From Sequoia sempervirens (lineage: Eukaryota; Streptophyta; Pinopsida; Cupressales; Cupressaceae), in NCBI GenBank assembly GCA_007258455.2, contig VDFB02114855.1:62001-126000 (forward strand): 64,000 nt of DNA, written 5' to 3'. The notes under the pieces were generated by a model. It made no database searches. It saw only the letters and a program-made list of their open reading frames with translations, and was not told the origin of the DNA. The first letter of the stretch is position 1; every line of letters starts with the position of its first letter. Below, piece after piece: positions 23,559 to 35,096 of this stretch. The translations under genes were made by a program, and so were the position numbers.

Positions 23559-26500
23559 TTTAGAAATATTTTAGGGGATCTTGATCCATATAATAGTAAT
23601 ACTAAATAGCATATATTATTTCCCAAATAATATGTAGCACTTTTGGTGATGTTTCATTAGCTACTATCCAATAAAATGTACCAAATGAATTTATCAAATA
23701 AGATTATTTTCCATATTATGTACATAGTTCTATTGTTAGGGGATATTAAGGCACTAGGTGTGGGTTCCCTCAATATGCACCATTGATATACCATAGATTC
23801 ATAGCTACCCATGTGGTCATTATTTACCCTAGATTCATAATTGTTTGTGTGATTGTTATTTGAATAAAAACTAAATTTCATTATATTTTGCATATTACTT
23901 ATACTTTGAGGTTTACTTGGCCTCAATGTTAACTATTTAGATGTGTCTTCATATGTGGGACAAGGGCATGGCATTGTATGTAATAGGAAAACATATCATT
24001 ATCTAGATTTACAACCTCCTCAACATATAGTATTGGTTGTTGAGCTCGAATGTATGTGTCTACTTCATGCCTTAAATTTATCATTGATCATGTATTTATT
24101 GCTTCCCAAAGGGAAGAAATTGATGATCTTACTAAGGTCATTATCTAGGCCAAAACTATATCTTAATATTAGTTGGGTCAATAATTGTTAAGGTTCTCAC
24201 ACAAGTCATCCATAATATATGGAACATTGTCATCACAGCTTGATCTATATCACGTTGCTATATTCTAATCTCTAGAGGATCTTGATCATATTACTAATGA
24301 TATTCAAATGCATGATTCTATATTATTTATTTCAAAGGACCTAATGAGGGCATATCAATTGATATCATAATATTCAAGAGTGTCTCTCTACTTGATAATG
24401 ATGTATATGTAAGCCATGTCATTATAGATTCAAAGATTCTAATACCCTCCTAGCCTACAAATGCATATCAATTTAGATCCACTAGTGGTTAGAAGTCACA
24501 ATATTTGGTACCATCTATAGATCAACATTGCATTAGTGTCATATTAGAGAAATCATAATGTGCAAGACTATCTATAGATTAATCTATTGCTCCTCAGCAT
24601 TCTACAAGTGTAATGTTGGAGCAACTTGTTCATGGTATGACTTTTATAGAGCTTATTTATTTATTTCAATGCCCTCTCACATTCAAATTCCTTTGTAGGT
24701 ATATTTTGTTTAGTTGATTGATGAGATATCTTCATTAGAATTTAAGGTAGATATGTATATTGCATCTACATATTTGTCCACATATACTAATTTGAGTAGA
24801 GATGGTGTTTCACCTATTTCACCTTCACAAGTCTAATTTAATTTTAGGCCAAATATATATTATATAATTTGAAACATAGAAAAAGGTATCCTACATCCTA
24901 AATGCAAAGAAGCGAGAATGCAATGGTGGCCTTTTTCCAAGTTACATTAATATGTAGACCAACAAGGTGTATAGATTGATTATCAACCCTGAAAGTGAGC
25001 CAATCAGACTTGGATCTACATCAATTGAGGATGGGAATGGATTGAAAATATTTTGGAATGATTAGCCTAATGATCCTATATGCCCTAATATGAAAAATGC
25101 AAGATCTTGACAATTGATAAACAGAAATAGTCAAGTTTTGATAGATTTGGAAGGTGTAGATGATTGTGTACTTACCCAAAAAAATTGACCCTATTGTGCC
25201 TACAAGGACTAGGTCATCCAATGGTGACTAAGTCTTTGTAAGGGGTTCCTACTCAATTTGTGGGGTCCTTTGGTGCCGGATCTAAGCTTTTGTTTTCCTC
25301 CTGTCCCATTGTCATAATTTCATAAATAAATTTTGTAAGTGAGTTTTTATGTCTTGACAAGGTTGATGACAATAAATACAACAATGCAAAATTGATCTTC
25401 AAGCTCTCTTCAACCCTTCTTGGACCAGCAACCTACACATTCATAAAGAGGGAAAATATTGTGAAATATAGGGTCTTGCCTCAATCAAACCCCGTGTAAG
25501 TGTTTCCACTTCGACAATGGCAATGCCAATGATAAACTAATAATGGAAAGGAAGGAAATAATGAATGAACAAAATGTTGCAACTCACAACCCTTCAATGG
25601 CTTCCTTGAAGGACTGAAGACATACACATCACTTCAAGGATTTGGATCTTACTTGATAGAATGCTTGAATACTTTGGATACCTACAAAAATATGTTAGCC
25701 TTCACAAAATAATGACAACATGATAACATAAACTCACAAACCCTTTGACATGATGCTTGGATCTTGAATTGCCGCAATAAAATATTGAAATGTTGCTCTT
25801 GACTTAATCTTCAATGCTCTTAATGTTCACCTCTAGCTTGTTAGATTTGAAATGATGCAATAACTAGGTATTTATAGGAATTTATTTAATTTCCAAAAAA
25901 TTAGATCCCAAAAGCCAGTATTTGAAATTTAAATTCTAAATATTAAATTGCCACCAAAAACATATTAAAAAATGGGTCCTAGCTAAGAAGGGAGACCCAA
26001 TCGCCCATGGGCTAATGGGTCTAGCCCAAATTTCTAGGACACTCAGTTTCAAGGGCGACATCTGAATTGAATGCATTTATTCAATGCTTGGTGTTTATTG
26101 AAAAATAGGACAAATGGGCTCCAAAATATATAATTTTAGGTACTTATGGGGTCAATTATGCTCAATAATTTAAGGGGGGCAAAACATAGTGTAAAATTGT
26201 AAGTATACAATTTTCTATGCAAAATTTAGCCCCCACTTTTGTGAGAGTATGAACTTATGCTCAGAGTCACACTAAAGTAGAAAAATATGTCAAGAGAGGT
26301 CCAATTGTCCAAATATTGAATCTAGATAGGATGAAAAAGGATCTAGGGGGAGAGCTCAAGCCCCCAGGATCCAAGATCCCATGGAAAACCAACATAAGCA
26401 CAAAGGAACACACACACATATGTATAATATGAAACAAGACAACATACACATTCATGTCAAAAACATAAAGCAAGCACGATGAAGACACATGGCACAATGG

Positions 26501-26697
26501 AACATAAAGACGATAATGAGATGAAAACAAACACAATGTATAAACACATAACAACACATAAAAAAGCATAAGGTTAGTACTCTTAGGATTTGAGTCGGTA
26601 AGGCAAAGATACCTCAATCTTAAATTGTCTCAAATACCAAGTGTCATCCATCGAATAAAGAGAATGCTCCATGAGGACTAAAGTCATACACATCACT
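23559..26697. other. AT-rich degraded DNA, no recognised gene
   Basis: Short ORFs in all frames with no domain. Bases 25300-26220 have more mixed composition and end in a purine run (aaggggggcaaaac, about 26171), which could be the 3' edge of an old retroelement, but no LTR pair is visible. Not assigned further. Confidence 0.4.
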
Positions 26698-26890
26698 CAT
26701 GAAACACATGGCTCCATTGGCAAGAAAAGTGTATTATGCTAGGTGGACATGTAATATGATGGGTTTCATAAGGCTAACAAGCTACATTATGTTAAACACT
26801 CATGAAACACATAGCTCCACTATCAAGCAAAATGTGTTATTCTCAACAACCATGTTAAAAGGGATGCTCAAACTCATGACCCAACAAGAT
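26698..26890 (+). repeat. two diverged copies of a 103 bp direct repeat
   Basis: catgaaacacatggctccat at 26698 recurs as catgaaacacatagctccac at 26801, with the following 25 bases also similar. A partial third echo (catgacccaacaag...attatgct) follows to about 26900. Confidence 0.6.
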
Positions 26891-26922
26891 CCATTATGCT
26901 AAATCCATGAACTATTTTGAAA

Positions 26923-27045
26923 AAAACACCTTAGGGGGTGCAATAAAACTCACCTTGGGGGGTGCAAAAAAAAACTCACCTTAGGGGGTGTAAACAAAAC
27001 TCACCTCAAGGGGTGCAAATGAAACTCACCTCAAGGAGTACATAA
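26923..27045 (+). repeat. tandem repeat, about 27 bp unit, about five copies
   Basis: The unit resembles aaactcaccttagggggtgc followed by a short A-rich spacer. Five successive copies differ at a few positions (ttagg or caagg, gggtgc or gagtac). Looser caccttagg words continue to about 27190. Confidence 0.8.
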
Positions 27046-27667
27046 ATGACATCAAGAGAAGGTTAAAGCCAACAACATCAAATGGGCATTGATTAATTCA
27101 TGAAAGGTAACACCTTAGGGAACATCACACATGACATCACCACCAAGAGAGGTCAACTCAAGGAATAGAAAATCACACCTTAGGTAACACTAGTCATAAT
27201 GTTACCACCAAGGAGAATGTTATATACCAAGAAAGGTCACACTCTTGTAGGACATCAAGTCTAATGTTACCACAAAGAAGACACATCACATGGATTAAGA
27301 ATGCCACACTTTGGTTGACAAGGGAACACTTCCTAAGAGATGTACACCATCATCTCTAAGAAGGGACCATTTCCTATGCAAACAATGAGTGATGGACTAT
27401 ATGCCCCCCCTTAAAATGTTAGTGTACATGCTACACTAATTTTTTAAGGAGATAAAGAGGGATCCCAAGAAGGAATGCACCTAGGACAAGGCTACCCAAC
27501 CCCTTTCCCCCAAGTGTAAGGACAAAGAGGATCCCACAATGGATGATGATATGTTGCTCCTTGAAAAATGAAATATGATTACATAAATCCTAGTTTATAC
27601 CTTCATGCATGGTAGTGAATATGTTAAGATACTAAAACTACCACATGACAAGGAGCAACAACTAATT

Positions 27668-28361
27668 CTATTGATTAAGTGAAAGGATATTTGATTTTTT
27701 TGAAGGAAAATAGCCAAGAAATCTTGTTGTTTCTTGCATAATGGGTTCTATGGGGATACGAATACCTTGCTCTTTTACACCACATCCTTTTACCTTATAG
27801 CCACATTGTTTTAAAAGTTGATATCCTTTTCCATAAATGGATTCCATTTCTTTCAAAGGAGGTTTTTCATGATCATCATATGTGGATGTATAAGTTGTGT
27901 TTTCCTCTTCTTTTCTATAAGTTGTAGACTTAAATGCTTTTGATGACTCAATGATAGATTGTGTTGATATCATTGCAACTTCTTTCTCTTTTCCCGATTT
28001 TGATGATATAATCTTGTATTCCCCATCAAATGTAGGTGTGAAATCTAATGATCCCCAATCATCATCTAAATACTTTTTCAATGATGAAAGACACTCATAT
28101 TTATCTACACTTCATAAATGTTTCTCTTTTATAGTTGGTGTTAATTTTCTGAGAGGATTCTTCATTCTTGTTTCATTTTGTAAGCAATTTTCAGACTTAG
28201 GATAGATTTTTATCATGTAAACCTTGTTTTTGTAAATGTATTTCATTAAACGATGAAGCATGGAAGGCACTCAATTCATTTCATGAATCCATGCTCTACC
28301 CAAGAGAATATTATATGAAATATCATGAGGAAAGTCATGGATAGGAGTTTCTAATGTAACC
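27668..28361 (-). pseudogene. Ty3/Gypsy protease C-terminus and G-patch-like relic
   Basis: The minus-strand translation from 28361 gives a retropepsin C-terminal signature (YNILLGRAWIHEMN) with a stop after it. A 137-codon ORF (28081-27668) then ends in a G-patch-like segment (CGYKVKGCGVKEQGIRIPI). Some Gypsy polyproteins carry this pair between protease and reverse transcriptase. The relic is cut exactly where the plus-strand Tat-like LTR begins (28362), so it was probably the target of that insertion. No reverse transcriptase is found to its left. Confidence 0.65.
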
Positions 28362-29642
28362 TGTAGACACATAAAAATGACCTAGGCCTGCAAGCTTCAT
28401 TTTTACCACTTTCGTCCTAGCATAATTGTGACATTTAATTATGCCCTTGGTCCACATTCGACTATTGATTAAATAATTCATAATTATTTAATTAATTCAT
28501 GTCCTTTCATTCTTCATGATTATTAAATGAATAAATTTTATTTATTTATTAAATACGTCATTAATTGTCTAGGTCTTCCCTTAATTAAATAAATTTCTTA
28601 ATTTATTTAATTACCTTTCTACATTTATTTCTTCCTGATTATTAAATAAATAAGTTTTATTTATTTATTTAATATGTCACTAATTCTCATAATTAAATAA
28701 ATTGATTAATTTATTTAATTAGTCTTATCTACTAAATTAAACAATTAAATTTAATTATTTAATTGCCAAATTTGATAATCCTCTCATTTTAAATAAATTA
28801 AATTATTTAAAATGTCATCTCATTCTTAACTGTCAGCTCACTTTGGTAAATAATTGGAAAATCAATTATTTATTATTTCACACAATTCACATTTAGAATT
28901 AATTTAATTCCAAACTGGTAACTTTCCTCCGGAAGTCAAGTGATCGGGCAGGTTCTTGATCCTTCCAAAACTGATCTTCAGTCTGGTCTTTATCTTCTTC
29001 ATTTTTGAAAATCTTTATTTTCGAATTAATTTCCTCATTTATTCTCCACCGCCGATTCGATTCTCTGAGATGACATCTTGACCGCTCGATTAATGATTTT
29101 TCCCTAACCCTAATTAGGGATTATCAGATTTAATCTGGGCCTCTCATTTTAGGTCTTAGTCAGAAGTCAATCTCACCCGTCCATTCAAAATGGCATTTTC
29201 TATAAAATGCCATTTTCCTCTTGTTTTTTTATTACACGGAGATTATTACACACACAGACGCATTGCATACTTACTCACTTGCACACTTAGATTTGTCATA
29301 GCAATTGTAGCAATTATTCACACATTTCATTAAGTTTGGAATTTTTAGGTATAGACATTCTTAGTCATTTAGGCATAGGCATTAGACTTTGATCAAATCC
29401 TTCAAAGCTTGGTGTAGGACTTCATCAAGGATTGCTCGCACATCGAATCTGAGGGCAACACATCAACCAGCAAGGTAGAAGGTACTATGGAGGTAATCAT
29501 GGAAAATTTGAGAAACAGGTATAATTGTTTTATTGTTTAATTTCCTTTGTACTCAATAGGTCTTTGTGTTTCTTTGTCTTTATTGATTTACTATTGACAC
29601 TCTAATCCCTAATTTAAAACCTAAAAGAAATCCTCAGTTACA
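28362..29642 (+). repeat. 5' LTR of the Tat-like element
   Basis: It runs from TGTAGACACATAAAAATG to CCTCAGTTACA (terminal TGTA...TACA). It interrupts the protease relic at its left end. A TATA box (tctataaaatgcc, about 29200) sits in the expected position. The interior is rich in ttaattatttaatt-like words. Without a second LTR in the window the right edge is an inference; the sequence right after it (ttcgtgaacccgactc) would be the primer site, but I cannot match it to a tRNA. Confidence 0.55.
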
Positions 29643-31916
29643 TTCGTGAACCCGACTCTATTTTTCTTGTTATTTCCATATGGTTTTCGTGTATTTTCTA
29701 TTGTTTTTGCAAGTACAGGTACGGAGCGACGCAACTATTTTTTGAAATCGTGACGCATCTAATGCGTTGCGACGCATTCGCACACCCCAACACCACAATC
29801 TCTCTTTCGCGACACGTGCTCAGGAAAGCCGCAGTTGAATTACCGAGCCGCATTTGATACACAAAGCGACACAATCGTTCTGTCGTGACGCATTCGACTG
29901 GTAACGTTTTCTCTTGATCTACTTTTTGTTTTTTACTATTTTATGTGTTCTTTCTATTCTATTTTTTTCTTGCATTCTACCTAGCATAGGTTTGGTGTTA
30001 CTAATCAGGATTTGCAGCATTTGGCAGTTACTATTCGAGGGTCGAAGGAAAACATTAAAACTACTAACGTGTGGTCTTGCAGGTTCGATCGTCGAAGACT
30101 GAACATCAAAACAATGTGGCTATCTTTTTCTTAGTATAAAACACATTTTCTTTTGGTGCAATTAAAACGAACCTATGTCTTTACTATGTCTGAATGTGTT
30201 TGCAAAATGGTAGGTGAGTATGCTCTCACCTTGTGAAAACTCGGTGATTAGAAAACCAGACCCATTTTTTTTACCCTCATGACTTGGTATATCGAAGTAT
30301 CCTCTCCCCTTGCGCTCTCGGGCGATCTTGGGTGCAAGAGAAACGGTTACCAACTCTAGAAATTGGGCCTACCTGGGGATTTCATCACCCCAACGTGACT
30401 CAAACCGGCAACAGAGCTAAAGCCAAGCTACCCCCGACCGGTATATAAATGTGAATCTTAAGGGAAAACCTAAGATTACGAGTGCGGATGTGTCATACGG
30501 ATAGAGTAGTACTCCCTTAAACCCTATTGAGCTTAACCTCTTTAGGCTGGAGTGCCACCTAATTGGTGATTAATCTCTTGCCCCATGTATGGCCACTCGA
30601 ATGGGGGTCCCGAATTAAACACCTTTGCGTAGTAAGCCAAAAACCTTCTATTTGCTAGCGCAGCACCGGTCGGTGTGAAGGCATCCACACTTTCACAGTT
30701 TGTAGTAGAGGTGATCAATCTGCCATGGGAGTTTCATAGGGGTTGGAAGCTTGGTTGGCCTGAGAAGAGAGTGCACTGTAAGGGGGAGCCCGTGCAGCCA
30801 AGCTTCTGAATTCACACGCTACAGATATGTCGTTGGGGAAACGCACGTGGAATCTAGTGAATATTGTCCTGGCCTAACCTAGGATTGTACTTATCTGATG
30901 TGTGCTTGCTTACATTCAAAACACTTTGCTTGTCAAGTGCTTTCTGGATTCATCACATTTACAGTTCTGAACCAAACATTCAATATCAGATAGATCAAAT
31001 TTTCCATCAAAACGACAAAAAACTCATTTTTCACAAACTGTGTCGCATTTGTTAAACCGCATTCAAGTTTCTGAGTCACAATCGCTCTATTAAACCGCAT
31101 TCAAAATTTCAAACGCCACATATGCATGTGTCACGATGCAACTAAACCTTACAGAGTCGCATATGCCAAACTGAGTTGCATTTGTTAGTTCACGAGCCGC
31201 ATTCGCTCAAACTAAGCTGCATTTTCCAAACCGTGACGCATTAGTAGCCTAAAACAACGCATTCGCTTGTCACGATTAAAAACTTCATACAAAGTCAAAT
31301 TTGAAGTCTTCACCTTGTCAATCATCTGTCAAACACTGTTTCCAAAGGATTCTGTCATAAACCAATTTTGAAATTGCTCAAAGTTTCGACCATTAGTTTG
31401 CATTCATCGCCATAGGTTTCACCCTGCATTATTTTTAGGTGCATTCATTAGGCATTAGGTTGTCCCTAGGTTTACATCTTGCATACTTTGGATTAGGAAA
31501 ATCTCAGCACAATTTGCAACGTCATTGCTTTCAAAACTAGGCTCTCTTGGACTAAGTTATCAAATCCCTTTTTCAGTCATTGTCCCCTTTTGTGAGATTT
31601 TCCAACTCAAAAGTCTAGTTAGGAAAGCTCACTAGTCATTTAGACCTTGTCATCTTGTCATTTTCAACAAAGTCCTCTAGTAATCGAAATCAAAAACAAA
31701 GATTGAGCTTAGAAGTGCTTAGGTACCCTTGTCTTAAAATTGCATTATAAGTCTAGACATTGCATATTCTATTCCCAAAAATTCAAAACATTAGTCATCC
31801 TAGTCATCATTTTGAACTTAGATCTTGCATAGGGTCATCCTTTCATTTAATTGTCATTTTCATTTGAGCAATCTCATTTTATGGTGGAAACTAGACTCCA
31901 ATAACAACAACGACAA
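29643..31916 (+). other. long untranslated leader of the Tat-like element with cgcattcg motifs
   Basis: About 2.3 kb separates LTR and gag with no ORF above about 65 codons. Two clusters, about 29720-29900 and 31035-31265, carry over a dozen copies of a degenerate word such as gacgcattcg, ccgcattcg or gtcgcatttg. Between them (about 30180-30870) lies a GC-richer stretch without such words. Long leaders, sometimes containing introns, are known in Tat/Ogre elements; a splice acceptor cannot be fixed here. Confidence 0.5.
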
Positions 31917-34016
31917 ATGCCAAACTTTCGACAAGACCCCACTTCCACTGTTAACAATCCCACATACGACCCAAATTGGACTTTCGATGATCCATTTGGC
32001 AATACAAACAATCAACCTCTCACGACAACACCATCCTCATCAAACAGTCCATTTGAACCATTCTTGCGAAAAGATGATTATGGTCAAATACTTGAGGAAA
32101 ACCTAGAGGTAGCGGCACAAGATCCAGAGGCCTCTCAATTCTTCGAACAAATGGTCCTATATGACAGAGACAGATACTTAGCCATACTCTTGAGTCAAGG
32201 AGCTAAGTTACCACAAGGATTCGACATTAACATGTTAAGACCAACATCTCCCGACCCTAATGTCCACAACGCACATAACATGTCAAATAGTGGTCAACCT
32301 CCAAACACTACGAGCAATACTTTCTTTGACACCACAACGACAATGCATGCTACCTCCAACATCCCAAACACCTCCAACACAATAAATACTACATCCATTG
32401 GAGGATCACAATCGGCCACAATGCCCACCACATCCACGATACTGTCACAATCAGTTGGAACCACCTTTCGCTCCTCGGCAATGTGGGAAAATTATTCAAA
32501 CCCTCTCTATACCACAACAATAAATGCGATGGGGGCATCATCAAGTCACAACAATCCCCCCTTGACAGCTACATCTACTACCATGAGCACACCTTCGACA
32601 TATCCACTCATTGGTATTTCACAAAATTCTTTGGGAGGAGGCAAAAGATGTATCTTTATCCAAGGACAACAACAAAACGTTAACACGACAACACAGTCAC
32701 ATGTCATTGCCTCCCAAGGTACAAATACAAAAATTCCCCTTGTGCAAACCCAACAATTTGCACAAGGTGGCCAAATAACACAACCCATGGCATCATTAAC
32801 ACATCATAACATTCATGGTCATCATATTCCCCAAGTAACGACACACATGGCTGGGGGACACATCCCAACCTACTCATCTCACATTCATACTCACCAACAT
32901 ACACCCAACCCTAACTTTCAGTATGAACAACACGCCAATCTACACACATCATACATGTCACAACAATCCATACTGCCACAATACACCAATATTCATGCAC
33001 AACAAACAGGAACCTATGGTGTACCAAGAAATACAATGTACAGAAACACAAACGACCCTATTATGGATGCCTTCCAAACAAGATTGATGGGTTTAGAAAA
33101 AACTATCCAAAACATATACATTTCAGGCAAAAAATTGGAAATATCATATGATCTAAATGTATACCCATTCGACATGAGCTTATACATGCCTCCATTTCCT
33201 TTGAGATATGTGTCACCCAATTTCACAAAATACAGAGGCAAGACAAACCCCATTGAACATGTTCGTGAATTTGCAACCAATTGTATGGACATCGCCTATG
33301 AACAAACATACTTGATGAGACTTTTTTCTAAAAGTCTGGCGGGTCCTGTCCTTGAATGGTTTTCCACTCAAAAGGATATCCATACATGGGATGAGCTTAA
33401 ACAAAAATTCATAAAAAATTACGCATACAACATCGACATGGATACCTCTATCACTAGCTTGTGCACTCTCACGCAAGAAGATGTTGGTGAGACATTTATC
33501 CCATTCTTTCAAAAATGGAGAAGCCTCGCTAGTCAGTGTCACATTGACATCCCCGAAAGGGAAAAGGTTGACATATTTGTCCAAACACTCCTGGGGCCCC
33601 TAAAATATGCATTGCAAGTACATTGCTGCACAAACTTCACAGACTTAGTCGAAAAAGGGGTCCAAACTGAGAAAGCCCTTATTGCAAAGGGTGAACTAAA
33701 ATATGGTCCTAAAAACACAAATGCCAATCCAACCACCGACAAGAATAAATACTGGGTCAAAAATAAGCACGTTACAAATGACGGTGTTGTTGACGCCAAG
33801 ACTGCAAACATTGTAGGTCCTGTACTAGCCCTAAAATGGATTCAACAACAAAACAAACCAACAACGACATCGACACCCCCTACTAATGTCCCTTCAAACA
33901 ATCAGAATGGTCAAAATAATCAGGGACAATACCGTCATACGAGACAATTTCCTAGGGGTCGCACATACACTTCTTTGGGTGAACCCATTGAAGAAGTCCT
34001 TAAGAAATGCCTCTAG
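31917..34016 (+). CDS. gag: gag polyprotein of Tat-like Ty3/Gypsy element (699 aa, intact)
   Basis: This is a single uninterrupted frame of 699 codons, the longest ORF in the window. Residues 1 to about 390 are a low-complexity region rich in Thr, Asn, Ser, Gln, His and Pro. Residues about 415-600 form a Retrotrans_gag-type capsid domain: YRGKTNPIEHVREF, LAGPVLEWFSTQ, WDELKQKFIKNYA, EDVGETFIPFFQKWRSL and a closing KALIAKGELKYG. Gag assembles the cytoplasmic particle that packages element RNA. The tail is Gln/Asn-rich and ends in a stop just before the zinc-finger region, so protease and polymerase would need a separate frame or readthrough. The start is the first ATG of the frame. An intact frame beside a broken pol is notable. 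Confidence 0.85.
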   Translation: MPNFRQDPTSTVNNPTYDPNWTFDDPFGNTNNQPLTTTPSSSNSPFEPFLRKDDYGQILEENLEVAAQDPEASQFFEQMVLYDRDRYLAILLSQGAKLPQGFDINMLRPTSPDPNVHNAHNMSNSGQPPNTTSNTFFDTTTTMHATSNIPNTSNTINTTSIGGSQSATMPTTSTILSQSVGTTFRSSAMWENYSNPLYTTTINAMGASSSHNNPPLTATSTTMSTPSTYPLIGISQNSLGGGKRCIFIQGQQQNVNTTTQSHVIASQGTNTKIPLVQTQQFAQGGQITQPMASLTHHNIHGHHIPQVTTHMAGGHIPTYSSHIHTHQHTPNPNFQYEQHANLHTSYMSQQSILPQYTNIHAQQTGTYGVPRNTMYRNTNDPIMDAFQTRLMGLEKTIQNIYISGKKLEISYDLNVYPFDMSLYMPPFPLRYVSPNFTKYRGKTNPIEHVREFATNCMDIAYEQTYLMRLFSKSLAGPVLEWFSTQKDIHTWDELKQKFIKNYAYNIDMDTSITSLCTLTQEDVGETFIPFFQKWRSLASQCHIDIPEREKVDIFVQTLLGPLKYALQVHCCTNFTDLVEKGVQTEKALIAKGELKYGPKNTNANPTTDKNKYWVKNKHVTNDGVVDAKTANIVGPVLALKWIQQQNKPTTTSTPPTNVPSNNQNGQNNQGQYRHTRQFPRGRTYTSLGEPIEEVLKKCL

Positions 34017-34918
34017 AATGGGATCATCATACTTCAAGAACCAAAACCATATGACACATGACAATTCAAACCAGCATGGTGGAATGATAATGCATTTTGC
34101 GAGTACCATCGAGCAAAAGGACATACAACCTCTAACTGTCAACAATTGAAACACCTAATACAAGATCTTATTGAAAGTCGTGTCATTGAAGTAGGTGGAT
34201 CATAATTCACATCCAACTCAAATCATACTATCCATAAGAATCCACTACAGGACCATGGTTCTCATAAGGCTTCCACTTCAGGTCCACAGATGAACAATAA
34301 TCAAGCTAGCTTCGCTCGAGCCAAGTACGACTATTCTAGTGGACCAATTATAAATAATGTCTAAACTGACGATGAATACATCAATACCATTACGGTGAAG
34401 AGAGCACCCCAATGTAATGCTACTACTCGTAGTGGCAAGGTCACCATAGCTGGTCTGCCTACTACTAGGCAACACAAAATTACCATACCTGGCCCATCTG
34501 CTAAATAGTCAAAACCTGTCTCGACTACAAAGCAGTGGCAACCCAAAAGTCAGTTCAACCTTATCGACCAGCTAGGCAAGACACTCGCGCAAATCTCTAT
34601 ACTTGAGTTGCTTCGTATCTCTCCCGCACACAAAGATATCCTAGATAAAACCCTACAAGAGTCGTCGGTCCCCAAGGACTTGATGTCAATCAATTTGAAA
34701 CCATGGTGGGATACCTCACTACGCCTCACCATGTCACCTTCTTGGATCAAGATTACTCATCACCTAAAACCAACCACAATGATGCATTGCACATAGAAAC
34801 TTTTGTCCACAAGCACAGAGTTAGACGGGTTTTAGTAGATGGCGGAGCAGGACTGAACATATGCTCCCTCAAACTGGTTAAGGCTCTAGGATTCTCGGAT
34901 GCATGCATAGACTCGACA
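34017..34918 (+). pseudogene. pol: gag zinc finger and protease of Tat-like element, broken
   Basis: After the gag stop, a frame with several stops holds a CCHC-like finger (CEYHRAKGHTTSNC, about 34090-34140), a linker ending in ISPAHKDILDKTLQESSVP (about 34619-34675), then a shifted frame (34703-34918) with the retropepsin motif RVLVDGGAGLNICSL. The active Asp is present. Stops at about 34059, 34203, 34362 and 34506 plus the frameshift near 34700 prevent expression. The domain is cut off by the N run. Confidence 0.72.
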
Positions 34919-35018
34919 NNNNNNNNNNNNNNNNNNNNNNNNNNNNNNNNNNNNNNNNNNNNNNNNNNNNNNNNNNNNNNNNNNNNNNNNNNNNNNNNNN
35001 NNNNNNNNNNNNNNNNNN
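34919..35018. other. assembly gap, exactly 100 N
   Basis: One hundred unknown bases, the usual placeholder for a scaffold join of unknown size. The left side ends inside a Tat-like protease; the right side starts inside a Copia reverse transcriptase. The two flanks are not parts of one element. Confidence 1.
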
Positions 35019-35019
35019 T

Positions 35020-35091
35020 AGATTAGTAGCCAAGGGCTACTCCCAGAGAGAGGGAGTTTATTTTAATGAAATCTTCTCTCTCGTTGCTAAA
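35020..35091 (+). pseudogene. pol: Copia-A reverse transcriptase, N-terminal fragment
   Basis: The frame RLVAKGYSQREGV...FNEIFSLVAK is the classic opening of a Copia reverse transcriptase. It starts at the gap edge and is cut by the Copia-C LTR at 35097. The rest continues at 54137 (LSIAVAYDFEIEQMD), confirming the split. Confidence 0.85.
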
Positions 35092-35096
35092 CTAAC

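Larger units (their letters stand above)
28362..34918 (+). mobile_element. Tat-like Ty3/Gypsy element, 3' part lost at the gap
   Basis: In order: an LTR (28362-29642), a long leader (29643-31916), an intact gag ORF (31917-34016), a zinc-finger/linker region and the start of the protease, then 100 N. The long leader, large gag and protease type fit the Tat/Ogre group of plant Gypsy elements. It inserted into an older minus-strand Gypsy relic. Its reverse transcriptase, integrase and 3' LTR are not in this window, and the sequence after the gap belongs to a different element. Confidence 0.75.

Noticed and set aside
32546..33811. Minus-strand ORFs opposite the Tat-like gag
   Set aside because: Shadows of the intact plus-strand gag frame; no domain.
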